This document shows, piece after piece, positions 1 to 5,728 of a DNA stretch of 6,484 bases. The stretch is taken from positions 1 to 6,484 of the forward strand of contig JBILVQ010000178.1 of the NCBI GenBank assembly GCA_044370375.1, in the 5' to 3' direction. Origin of the DNA: JBILVQ01 sp044370375. GTDB lineage: Bacteria; Bacteroidota; Bacteroidia; UBA4408. The position numbers and the translations under genes are program-made. Within the stretch, counting starts at the first letter, position 1. Each line of letters opens with the position of its first letter. The notes below the pieces were generated by a model, which saw only the letters and a list, made by a program, of their open reading frames with translations, ran no database searches and was not told the DNA's origin.

Positions 1-1
1 G

Positions 2-598
2 GAGGAAGCGCCCAAGGCAGAAGTCCTGCACATTGCCACGCATGGTTATTTCTTCCCCGACCTTGAGCAGGAAAAAGAAACCCTGAAGAAAAGCACCAAA
101 AGCAAGGGCGAAGTACTGGCTTTCCGTGGCGATACCGAAGGATGGATAGGCAACTCCTTGTATGCCAACTGGAACTTTGTGCAGAACAGCAATCCGATGA
201 GACGATCAGGATTAGCCCTTGCTTATGCCAATGATGTTTGGACACGCGGTTTAGGAATAGAAAGCGAAGACGGAGTGCTCACTGCACAGGAGCTCTCCAA
301 CACAGATTTACGCAAAGCAAAATTGGTCGTGCTCTCCGCCTGCGAAACCGGCCTGGGCGATATCAAAGGCAGTGAAGGAGTTTTTGGTTTGCAAAGGGGC
401 TTAAAACAAGCGGGAGCGGGCAGCCTGATCATGAGTCTTTGGCGCGTGCCGGATAAAGAAACCTCGGAGTTCATGCAAGTCTTTTATTCCAACCTGCTCA
501 GCATGAAAGACATTCGCCAAGCCTTTGTTTTCACCCAAAAAACCATGCAAAAGAAATACGCCCCTTATTACTGGGCGGCTTTTGTGTTGGTGGAGTGA
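2..598 (+). CDS. CHAT domain protein (caspase-like), C-terminal part, 5' end outside window
   Basis: The reading frame is open from base 2 to the TGA at 596-598, giving 198 residues of a longer protein; the true start lies upstream. CHAT domains are clan CD cysteine peptidases related to caspases and separases. Seen here is the catalytic histidine motif HIATHGYF (His codon 41-43), then about 100 residues later the catalytic cysteine motif LSACETGLG (Cys codon 341-343), followed by the family segment MSLWRVPDKET. Both dyad residues are intact, so the domain could be active. Bacteroidota CHAT proteins usually carry N-terminal tetratricopeptide repeats and often a signal peptide, but neither can be checked here. 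A TTG at 158 could be mistaken for a start, but the catalytic His lies upstream of it. The segment looks more GC-rich than the genes downstream. Its last 168 bases recur at 1443-1610. Substrate and partner are unknown. Confidence 0.93.
   Translation, partial: EEAPKAEVLHIATHGYFFPDLEQEKETLKKSTKSKGEVLAFRGDTEGWIGNSLYANWNFVQNSNPMRRSGLALAYANDVWTRGLGIESEDGVLTAQELSNTDLRKAKLVVLSACETGLGDIKGSEGVFGLQRGLKQAGAGSLIMSLWRVPDKETSEFMQVFYSNLLSMKDIRQAFVFTQKTMQKKYAPYYWAAFVLVE
431..598 (+). repeat. Direct repeat copy 1 (CHAT 3' end), paired with 1443-1610
   Basis: The last 168 bases of the CHAT gene align without gaps to 1443-1610 at a constant offset of 1012. I count 11 mismatches, about 93 percent identity. The two copies lie in the same orientation and flank the DUF4160-DUF2442 pair, so recombination between them would delete about 1 kb. 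A partial gene duplication, or the remains of a tandem CHAT paralogue, explains this better than a mobile element, because the repeat is pure coding sequence ending at the stop codon. Confidence 0.9.
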
Positions 599-625
599 GG
601 ATAGAATTACATTTCCACTGTCAAA

Positions 626-654
626 TTGAAAATTCTCAATGACCAACTAATTTG
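626..654 (+). promoter_or_regulatory. Candidate Bacteroidota-type promoter for the DUF4160-DUF2442 pair
   Basis: TTG at 626-628 is followed after exactly 19 bases by TAATTTG at 648-654. The Bacteroidota primary sigma consensus is TTTG or TTG, about 19 bases, then TAnnTTTG. The downstream box here is one base short of that consensus. It lies 31 bases before the ATG at 686, in the AT-rich gap after the CHAT stop codon. The position is sensible, but such motifs arise easily in AT-rich DNA. Confidence 0.35.
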
Positions 655-674
655 ATTTTTTTAATTTTAACAAC

Positions 675-679
675 GGAGA
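675..679 (+). promoter_or_regulatory. Ribosome binding site of the DUF4160 gene
   Basis: GGAGA ends 6 bases before the ATG at 686. It is the clearest Shine-Dalgarno-like sequence before a start codon in this window and supports 686 as the genuine DUF4160 start. Confidence 0.55.
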
Positions 680-685
680 CTCAAC

Positions 686-990
686 ATGCCTAAAATATTT
701 GAATACCTTGGTATTATTGTGTTTTTCTATTCAAATGAACATGAACCCATTCATGTGCATGGAAGGCATAACGGTTGCGAAAGTAAAGCCGAGTTCTACA
801 TTGTGAATGGAAAAATTCAAGAATTTTAGTGAAATCGGTTAAGGGTTATAAACCTTTATCAGGCGTTAAATTGAACGATTTTAAACTTTTTTTGGAGGTT
901 TATGGAAATAAAATTGTTGAGAAATGGATTGATTATTTCGTATATCACAAAAACATTGAATTTGAAAAGATTAATACGCGCATAGGATGA
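686..990 (+). pseudogene. DUF4160 family gene, broken by a one-base frameshift
   Basis: From the ATG at 686 the frame gives 47 residues beginning MPKIFEYLGIIVFFYSNEHE, followed by PIHVHGRHNG. This is the typical DUF4160 N-terminus with its histidine-rich HEPIHVH motif. That frame stops at 827-829. The family's second half continues in another frame from about 829: VKSVKGYKPLSGVKLNDF, then EKWIDYFVYHK, up to a TGA at 988-990. One added base near 820-826 would fuse the halves into about 101 residues, a normal family length. The restored stop overlaps the DUF2442 start as ATGA, the layout of a translationally coupled pair, which supports a single ancestral gene. Biochemical function is not established. 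DUF4160 genes often sit beside DUF2442 genes and a toxin-antitoxin-like role is sometimes suspected; I treat that as inference. A sequencing error could explain the break. Confidence 0.85.
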
Positions 991-1265
991 TAATCAGGGA
1001 AGAAGAACAAAAAAATCAAGCCGAGTTGTTAGAGATAAAATCTGCAACATACATTGGCGATTTTGCTATCAGGGTTGAATTTAATGACCATCATAAGGTC
1101 TTGGTTGATTTTAAACCATTTCTGATGAAAGCCTTGCACCCCGGCATCAGGAAATATCAGGAGGAGTTATTGTTTAAGCAGTTTAAAATAGTAGATGGTA
1201 ACCTTAATTGGAATGACTACGAGATGATTTTTCCTTTGGAGGATATTTATAAAGGCAAAATCTAG
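987..1265 (+). CDS. DUF2442 domain protein
   Basis: This small protein of 92 residues matches the DUF2442 pattern. It has an N-terminal beta-rich part (SATYIGDFAIRVEFNDHHKV), then VDFKPFL, and a C-terminal IVDGNLNWNDYEMIFPLEDIY segment in which the WNDYEM block is characteristic. There is no signal peptide or membrane segment, so it should be cytoplasmic. The ATG at 987 overlaps the TGA that closes the second half of the broken DUF4160 gene (ATGA), so translation was probably coupled to that gene. No good independent ribosome site is visible, so the upstream frameshift may lower its expression. DUF2442 proteins are short, of unproven function, and commonly paired with DUF4160; a partner or antitoxin-like role is a guess. 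The stop is TAG at 1263-1265, and no clear terminator hairpin follows. Confidence 0.88.
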   Translation: MIIREEEQKNQAELLEIKSATYIGDFAIRVEFNDHHKVLVDFKPFLMKALHPGIRKYQEELLFKQFKIVDGNLNWNDYEMIFPLEDIYKGKI

Positions 1266-1418
1266 ATAATTAATAATAGACCTTATTTGTCACATTCTCC
1301 CTTGACGGTGAAAACTCTATTTCGTAATTGTTTTTCAACGCCCGGACAGGAGCGCAATAGCCCGAAAACTGAGATTGACGACTAGGAGTTGTTGTATAGG
1401 CTTCCATGATCTTGAAAA
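1266..1418. other. Intergenic stretch without a recognisable gene
   Basis: No supported gene lies between the DUF2442 stop and the CHAT relic. The first 40 bases are AT-rich. From about 1385 the bases GGAGTTGTTG, and later CTTGAAAAATGGCGG, weakly resemble the CHAT gene just upstream of the repeated segment, so the relic may extend leftward in badly decayed form. Both strands carry stops in the frames I checked, and no insertion sequence end or hairpin terminator was found. Confidence 0.4.
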
Positions 1419-1442
1419 ATGGCGGTAAAGAAACATATCATC

Positions 1443-1610
1443 ATGAGCCTTTCGCGCGTGCCTGATAAAGAAACTTCGGAGTTCATGCAAGTCTTTTATT
1501 CCAATCTGCTCAGCATGAAAGACATTCGCAAAGCCTTTGTTTTTACCCAAAAAACCATGCAAAAGAAATACGACCCTTATTACTGGGCGGTATTTGTGTT
1601 GGTGGAGTAA
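1443..1610 (+). pseudogene. Truncated duplicate of the CHAT gene 3' end
   Basis: These 168 bases encode MSLSRVPDKETSEF through to FVLVE and a TAA stop, colinear with 431-598. The frame is open back to an ATG at 1419, which adds MAVKKHII; this could resemble the start of the same CHAT segment in related proteins (compare AGVKxIIMSLW). The catalytic His and Cys regions are absent, so it cannot be a working protease. Four residues differ from copy 1: Trp to Ser in the SLW motif (codon 1452-1454), Gln to Lys, Ala to Asp and Ala to Val. The Trp change hits a position I expect to be conserved, which suggests relaxed constraint. Of 11 base changes relative to copy 1, eight are from G/C to A/T. It could be translated as a peptide of about 63 residues, but nothing supports a function. 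It is best read as the remnant of a second, tandem CHAT gene. Confidence 0.85.
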
Positions 1611-1673
1611 ATATTCGCTAATTCTTTATCAATAAAAATAGTAACTTGGCCCATACAAAGAAAATGCTGTTTT

Positions 1674-2468
1674 ATGATGCGAAACTTATTGATCTTACTT
1701 TCATTTGTACTGTTTTCAAAGCTTGCCTTTTCAAGTGAAAAATACACCATCATCAAGGTTATTGGTACCATATTGATTCAAAAAACCGGCAATCCTTTAA
1801 TCTCAGGAGATATTATTCTGCCGAGTGATGCCATTGTATTCAAAAGTCCGGAATCTAAGGCATCGGTGATCAGCTCAGAAAAGGGAAGAATGGTGCTTTC
1901 AGCAGATGGGGTGGTGGACAAACAGGTAATGGTAAAATCAAGCCTGATCCCTCCTATGAGCAATATAGCTTCCCGAAATGGTCCAATTTTAAGCATTTCG
2001 GATGTGCAAGGTTATTTTTCAGGAGATTTTCTTTTGCTGAATCAGGGTAGTGTTAAGATATCCAAGAACATTTTCCCAATGAATGATACCTGCTTTTTTT
2101 ACATCAACTATTCTTTTAATGGCGAGGAAATCAATAAGAAACTACCATTTGATAATGAGATGCTTTTGCTTGACAGAAACAATATTTTCAAGGTGGATGG
2201 GAAGTCCATCGAACATCAGTCTAGAACAAAGGTTAAAATAGGATATTTTTCGGGTAGTCAATCTCTTACTATCAATGAAATGTTTTTGATTGCTCCCGAA
2301 ATGGAAGCCCTGTCTAAGGAAATTGAGATAATTATAAAGCAAAATGAAAAAAAGAGCAGTACTGAATTATTGGATGATATTGTTGCCTATGCCACTGAAT
2401 TTTATGGAAAGGCAGATAGAGAACAGATGAAAAACTGGCTTGAGCAGAAATTCGGTATCCGGTTTTAG
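1674..2468 (+). CDS. Exported FecR-like hypothetical protein
   Basis: The product has 264 residues. Residues 1-20 form a type I signal peptide: MMRN, then a hydrophobic run LLILLSFVLF, then KLAFS with a likely cut before SEKY. It is therefore predicted to be periplasmic or secreted. Residues 23 to about 100 look like a FecR-type beta domain (KYTIIKVIGTILI, then SGDIILPSDAIVFKSPESKA and GRMVLSADG). The middle is beta-rich, with FPMNDTCFFYINYSFNGEEI and INKKLPFDNEMLLLD. The last 60 residues are charged and helical, ending WLEQKFGIRF. No catalytic motif is evident. I recall similar proteins beside caspase/CHAT genes in Bacteroidota, but cannot give a family name with certainty. Start 1674 or 1677 (second Met) is possible, and no strong ribosome site precedes either. 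The sensor phosphatase gene starts 3 bases after its stop, so the two are surely co-transcribed and perhaps act together in the periplasm. The CHAT relic ends 63 bases upstream. Confidence 0.75.
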   Translation: MMRNLLILLSFVLFSKLAFSSEKYTIIKVIGTILIQKTGNPLISGDIILPSDAIVFKSPESKASVISSEKGRMVLSADGVVDKQVMVKSSLIPPMSNIASRNGPILSISDVQGYFSGDFLLLNQGSVKISKNIFPMNDTCFFYINYSFNGEEINKKLPFDNEMLLLDRNNIFKVDGKSIEHQSRTKVKIGYFSGSQSLTINEMFLIAPEMEALSKEIEIIIKQNEKKSSTELLDDIVAYATEFYGKADREQMKNWLEQKFGIRF

Positions 2469-2471
2469 TCC

Positions 2472-5400
2472 ATGCGATTGGTCTTATTTCAGGTTTTCCT
2501 GTTTCTTATTTATCAGCCTCTTTTCGCCCAAAGAGGCCAACTTCCGATTAATAATTATAGCCCCAAACAATATGGAATGCACAGTTCCTCGAATTGGGGA
2601 ATTGCGCAAGACCACCTTGGCATCATGTATTTCGGAAATGCAAATGGTGTATTGCAATTTGATGGCAGAACCTGGCAATTTATTCCTGTAAAATATGGAA
2701 CCTATGTTCGGACCATAACATCTGACAATAAAGGTAGAATTTATGTGGGATGTTACGGAGAGTTTGGATATCTGGAATCCGATGCGAATGGAAAGATGAA
2801 ATATTTTTCCATTTCATCGTCCTTAGGGAATATTGATGAAAAATTCAAGGATATCATTAAAATCCATGTTGTAGAAAACAGAGTATATTTTCAAAGCGAA
2901 GAGAGAATATACATTTACACCGGAAGCGGCACTCTTCAATCTGTATTGCCTGAAACTAGTTTTCATACTTCTTTTAAAGTGGACAACAAATTGTTTGTAA
3001 GGCAAAGATCAAAAGGGCTTTATGAACTGAAAGGCCGTGAATTAATTTTTATTCCAGGCTCCGGGATTTTTGCTGATAAAGGTATTTTTTCAATGTTGGG
3101 ATTGGATCATCAACGAATGTTGATTCTTACCCATGAATCCGGTTTGTATCAAATGGAAAGTAGTAAGGGATCTGTTGTATTTTCAAAATTTAAGGTACAA
3201 GAAAATGTTTTTCCTGAAACAGCAAAAATATACGGTGGCATTAATTTACACGATGGAAACATTGCCATCAATTCGCTTACATCCGGCATTTTAATCATGG
3301 ATAATGTTGGTAACACCATTACCAGATTGAATAAACTGACAGGTATTGCTGATGATGATGTAAAGGAATTATTTCAGGATAAACATAATAATCTGTGGCT
3401 GACTACCAACAATGGAATCAGCATGATCGTATGGACAACACCCATCACTTATTTCAATGCCGGATCCGGATTGGAAGGAAGTGTGCACGATATTTTAAAG
3501 CACGATCATCGTTTGTATGTGGCGACTTCGAATGGACTATTTTGTTCCGATTCGGTATCAAGTAATCGTTTTTATTTTAAAAGAGTGGAAAATACGAGCC
3601 GCAATCAATACTGGGAAATTCGTTTTGAAAACAATAGTTTAATCGCCTCGGGCATTGACGGGCTTTATGTCATCAATAATAACAATGCAAGACGGGTGTA
3701 TGAAAATTCTTGCCGCAGCGCTGCATTTGATCCGGATAACAAAGTTTGGTTAGTAGGTGGCGAAAGTGGATTAACGCTTCTGGAAGAGGATTGGAAAGTA
3801 ATCCGGCAAATAGAAGACCTGAATATTGTAATCATCAAAATCGTGAAAGAACAACTTCATCATGAGCATCGCTTCTGGATAAGCTCGCTTCAGTATGGCT
3901 TAAGTTATCTTTCGTTGGATATTGCATTAAATGCCAAGGTTCAATATCTTGGATTTCCCAAAGGTGCTGAAAACGAATATATATATCCTTTTACCTACCA
4001 TGAAGAAATCTTATTCGGTACAACACAGGGAATATTTTCTTTTAAGAATGACGCATTTTCTTTATCAGCCTATTTCAATGATAAAACAATATTTAAAAAT
4101 GTATCCATGTTCAGGCAGGCTGGAAATAAAATCTGGATGGTCAATAATAATCGTTTACAGATTTATTACCCCTATGAAAAATCCTTTACTGAGGCACCCT
4201 TCAAGGCTTTAAACAATGGTCAGATTTATTGTGTTTTTTCCGAGCATTCGCACACATGGATTGGTTCTCATGAAGGATTAATTCGATATGAACATCAGGA
4301 TAAAAAGAACTATAAAGAAAGTTACCCAATTTTAATCCGAATGATTAAAACAAAGGATGATTCCGTCCTTTATTTCGGTAATCAAATGGGGTTCAGTCAA
4401 AAAAATAAACTTCCATTTCGATTAAACAGTTTGAATATTGAGTATGCAGCGCTCTTTTTTGAAGAATCGCCCCGAACAGAATACAGCACTTTTTTAGATG
4501 GATATGATAAAAACTGGACGACATGGAATAAGGAAAACAAAGTCAACTATGCCAATTTACCTGAAGGCAACTATCAGTTTTTTGTAAAAGCACGGAATGT
4601 TTATGAAACCCAAACCCGTGAAGCAGTATTCTCTTTTACTATTCTTCCGCCCTGGTATCGAACCTTATGGGCTTATTTGCTTTACACCTTAACAGGAATA
4701 ATTAGTTTTTTTGCCTTTATCCGTTGGAGAGAACGCAACTTAAAAGCAAGACAAAAAGATTTGGAGATAAAAGTGGAGGAAGCCACCGTTGTGATTCGTA
4801 AACAGAGGGACGAGGTAGAGAAACAAAAGGAAATTGCAGAACATCGAAAAGAGGAAGTCGAAGAAAAGAACCGTGAAATTTTAGACTCCATCAACTACGC
4901 CAAGAGAATCCAGACTGCCATTCTTCCTCCGGCCAGAGTGGTCAAAGGATTTTTCAATGATTCCTTTGTTTTGTATCTTCCCAAAGACATTGTTGCAGGT
5001 GATTTCTACTGGATGGAAGGCAAAGAAGATAGCGTTTATTTTGCTGCCTGTGATTGCACGGGTCATGGAGTACCCGGAGCTATGGTTAGTGTAGTTTGCA
5101 ATACGGCATTAAACAGAAGTCTGCATGAATTTGAATTGCGGGAGCCCGGTAAAATCTTCGACAAAACACGCGAACTTGTTTTAGATAACTTTGTACGCAG
5201 TGATGAAGAAGTAAAGGATGGAATGGATGCTGTTCTTTGTGCATTGAATCTGAAAACAAAACAATTGTTTTGGTCGGGAGCCAACCGGCCTATTTGGATT
5301 TATCGGAAAGCGACCCGCGAGATGGAAGAAAAAAAGGCGGATAAGCAACCCATCGGCATGGGTTACGGCAATTGGCCATTTTCAACGCATTCGCTCACTT

Positions 5401-5654
5401 TAAACGAAGGTGATGCAATTTATATTTTTACGGATGGCTATGCCGACCAGTTTGGTGGTGAGAAGGGGAAAAAGTTAACCATAGCCAGATTCAGGGAGTT
5501 TTTGCTCAGCATTGTTCACTTACCCATGGAACAACAAAGAGAAGAGTTGTTGCGTTATCATCTTGATTGGCGCGGACAAGGGGAGCAGGTAGATGATATT
5601 TGTATAATAGGGGTGAGGGTTTCACTTTTTGAATCAATTTTCAATAATTTTTAA
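2472..5654 (+). CDS. Membrane sensor with beta-propeller, Y_Y_Y domain and SpoIIE (PP2C-type) serine/threonine phosphatase
   Basis: This is a 1060-residue transmembrane signalling protein. Residues 1-19 are a signal peptide (cut LFA before QRGQ). Residues about 30-645 are a Reg_prop-type propeller with repeated blades such as DHLGIMYFGNANGVLQFDG, DNKGRIYVG, HNNLWLTTNNGIS and THTWIGSHEGLIRY-like strands. Residues about 653-724 form the Y_Y_Y domain (LDGYDKNWTTW, LPEGNYQFFVKARN). LPPWYR leads into one membrane segment at about 731-751, then a charged coiled coil (753-805) and the linker ILDSINYAKRIQTAILPP. Residues about 830-1050 are the SpoIIE phosphatase with its metal-binding acidic residues: D844 (AGDFYW), D861 (DCTGHG), D988 (FTDGY) and D1041/D1042. 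Ligand sensing is thus periplasmic and dephosphorylation cytoplasmic; the substrate, perhaps an anti-anti-sigma-like protein, is not in the window. No kinase or DNA-binding domain is present. The start lies 3 bases after the FecR-like gene, with no clear ribosome site, suggesting coupled translation. Confidence 0.95.
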   Translation: MRLVLFQVFLFLIYQPLFAQRGQLPINNYSPKQYGMHSSSNWGIAQDHLGIMYFGNANGVLQFDGRTWQFIPVKYGTYVRTITSDNKGRIYVGCYGEFGYLESDANGKMKYFSISSSLGNIDEKFKDIIKIHVVENRVYFQSEERIYIYTGSGTLQSVLPETSFHTSFKVDNKLFVRQRSKGLYELKGRELIFIPGSGIFADKGIFSMLGLDHQRMLILTHESGLYQMESSKGSVVFSKFKVQENVFPETAKIYGGINLHDGNIAINSLTSGILIMDNVGNTITRLNKLTGIADDDVKELFQDKHNNLWLTTNNGISMIVWTTPITYFNAGSGLEGSVHDILKHDHRLYVATSNGLFCSDSVSSNRFYFKRVENTSRNQYWEIRFENNSLIASGIDGLYVINNNNARRVYENSCRSAAFDPDNKVWLVGGESGLTLLEEDWKVIRQIEDLNIVIIKIVKEQLHHEHRFWISSLQYGLSYLSLDIALNAKVQYLGFPKGAENEYIYPFTYHEEILFGTTQGIFSFKNDAFSLSAYFNDKTIFKNVSMFRQAGNKIWMVNNNRLQIYYPYEKSFTEAPFKALNNGQIYCVFSEHSHTWIGSHEGLIRYEHQDKKNYKESYPILIRMIKTKDDSVLYFGNQMGFSQKNKLPFRLNSLNIEYAALFFEESPRTEYSTFLDGYDKNWTTWNKENKVNYANLPEGNYQFFVKARNVYETQTREAVFSFTILPPWYRTLWAYLLYTLTGIISFFAFIRWRERNLKARQKDLEIKVEEATVVIRKQRDEVEKQKEIAEHRKEEVEEKNREILDSINYAKRIQTAILPPARVVKGFFNDSFVLYLPKDIVAGDFYWMEGKEDSVYFAACDCTGHGVPGAMVSVVCNTALNRSLHEFELREPGKIFDKTRELVLDNFVRSDEEVKDGMDAVLCALNLKTKQLFWSGANRPIWIYRKATREMEEKKADKQPIGMGYGNWPFSTHSLTLNEGDAIYIFTDGYADQFGGEKGKKLTIARFREFLLSIVHLPMEQQREELLRYHLDWRGQGEQVDDICIIGVRVSLFESIFNNF

Positions 5655-5728
5655 CAAATGGGAGGGTATAAAGAGGGTATAAAGAATTTTAAGCTTTTTG
5701 CTTTTAAATTTTCTTCTGCCTTCACCTC
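5651..5728 (-). pseudogene. Out-of-frame 3' tail of the AAA/DUF4143 gene
   Basis: Reading the minus strand one frame over from 5728 gives EVKAEENLKAKSLKFF, the sequence expected straight after AEVDFxIQ...IIP in DUF4143 proteins, encoded down to about 5678. The frame then continues as IPSLYPPIC through the 11-base tandem repeat to a TAA at 5651-5653, which overlaps the stop codon of the sensor phosphatase gene. The roughly 50 further residues normal for the family are missing, so the tail is both frameshifted and truncated. Confidence 0.75.
5662..5685. repeat. Tandem duplication of 11 bases (GAGGGTATAAA, two copies)
   Basis: GAGGGTATAAA occurs at 5662-5672 and again at 5673-5683 without a gap, followed by GA. 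It lies between the stop of the sensor phosphatase gene and the convergent AAA/DUF4143 gene, exactly where similarity of the latter to its family ends. Slipped-strand duplication is the simplest origin; a regulatory role is not supported. Confidence 0.85.

Noticed and set aside
158..160. TTG as the start of a short CHAT protein
   Set aside because: The frame is open to base 2 and the catalytic HG motif is encoded upstream of this codon.
401..646. Minus-strand open frame opposite the CHAT gene end, with a related one at 1335-1562
   Set aside because: The two resemble each other only because they are the antisense of the repeated CHAT segment; there is no family match or start signal.
1266..1442. 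Insertion sequence remnant between DUF2442 and the CHAT relic
   Set aside because: No inverted repeats, target duplication or transposase motif could be read on either strand.
1642..1649. TAACTTGG as a -7 box for the FecR-like/sensor operon
   Set aside because: It matches TAnnTTTG except at one base, but no TTG or TTTG lies about 19 bases upstream.
4682..4894. Minus-strand open frames inside the sensor gene (also 4881-5066 and 5063-5284)
   Set aside because: They are shadows of the coiled coil and SpoIIE coding sequence with low-complexity translations.
5691..5703. AAGC-TTTTT-GCTT hairpin as a terminator between the convergent genes
   Set aside because: The stem has only four pairs, flanked by T-T mismatches, and the bases are explained as the old DUF4143 codons for LKAKSLK.
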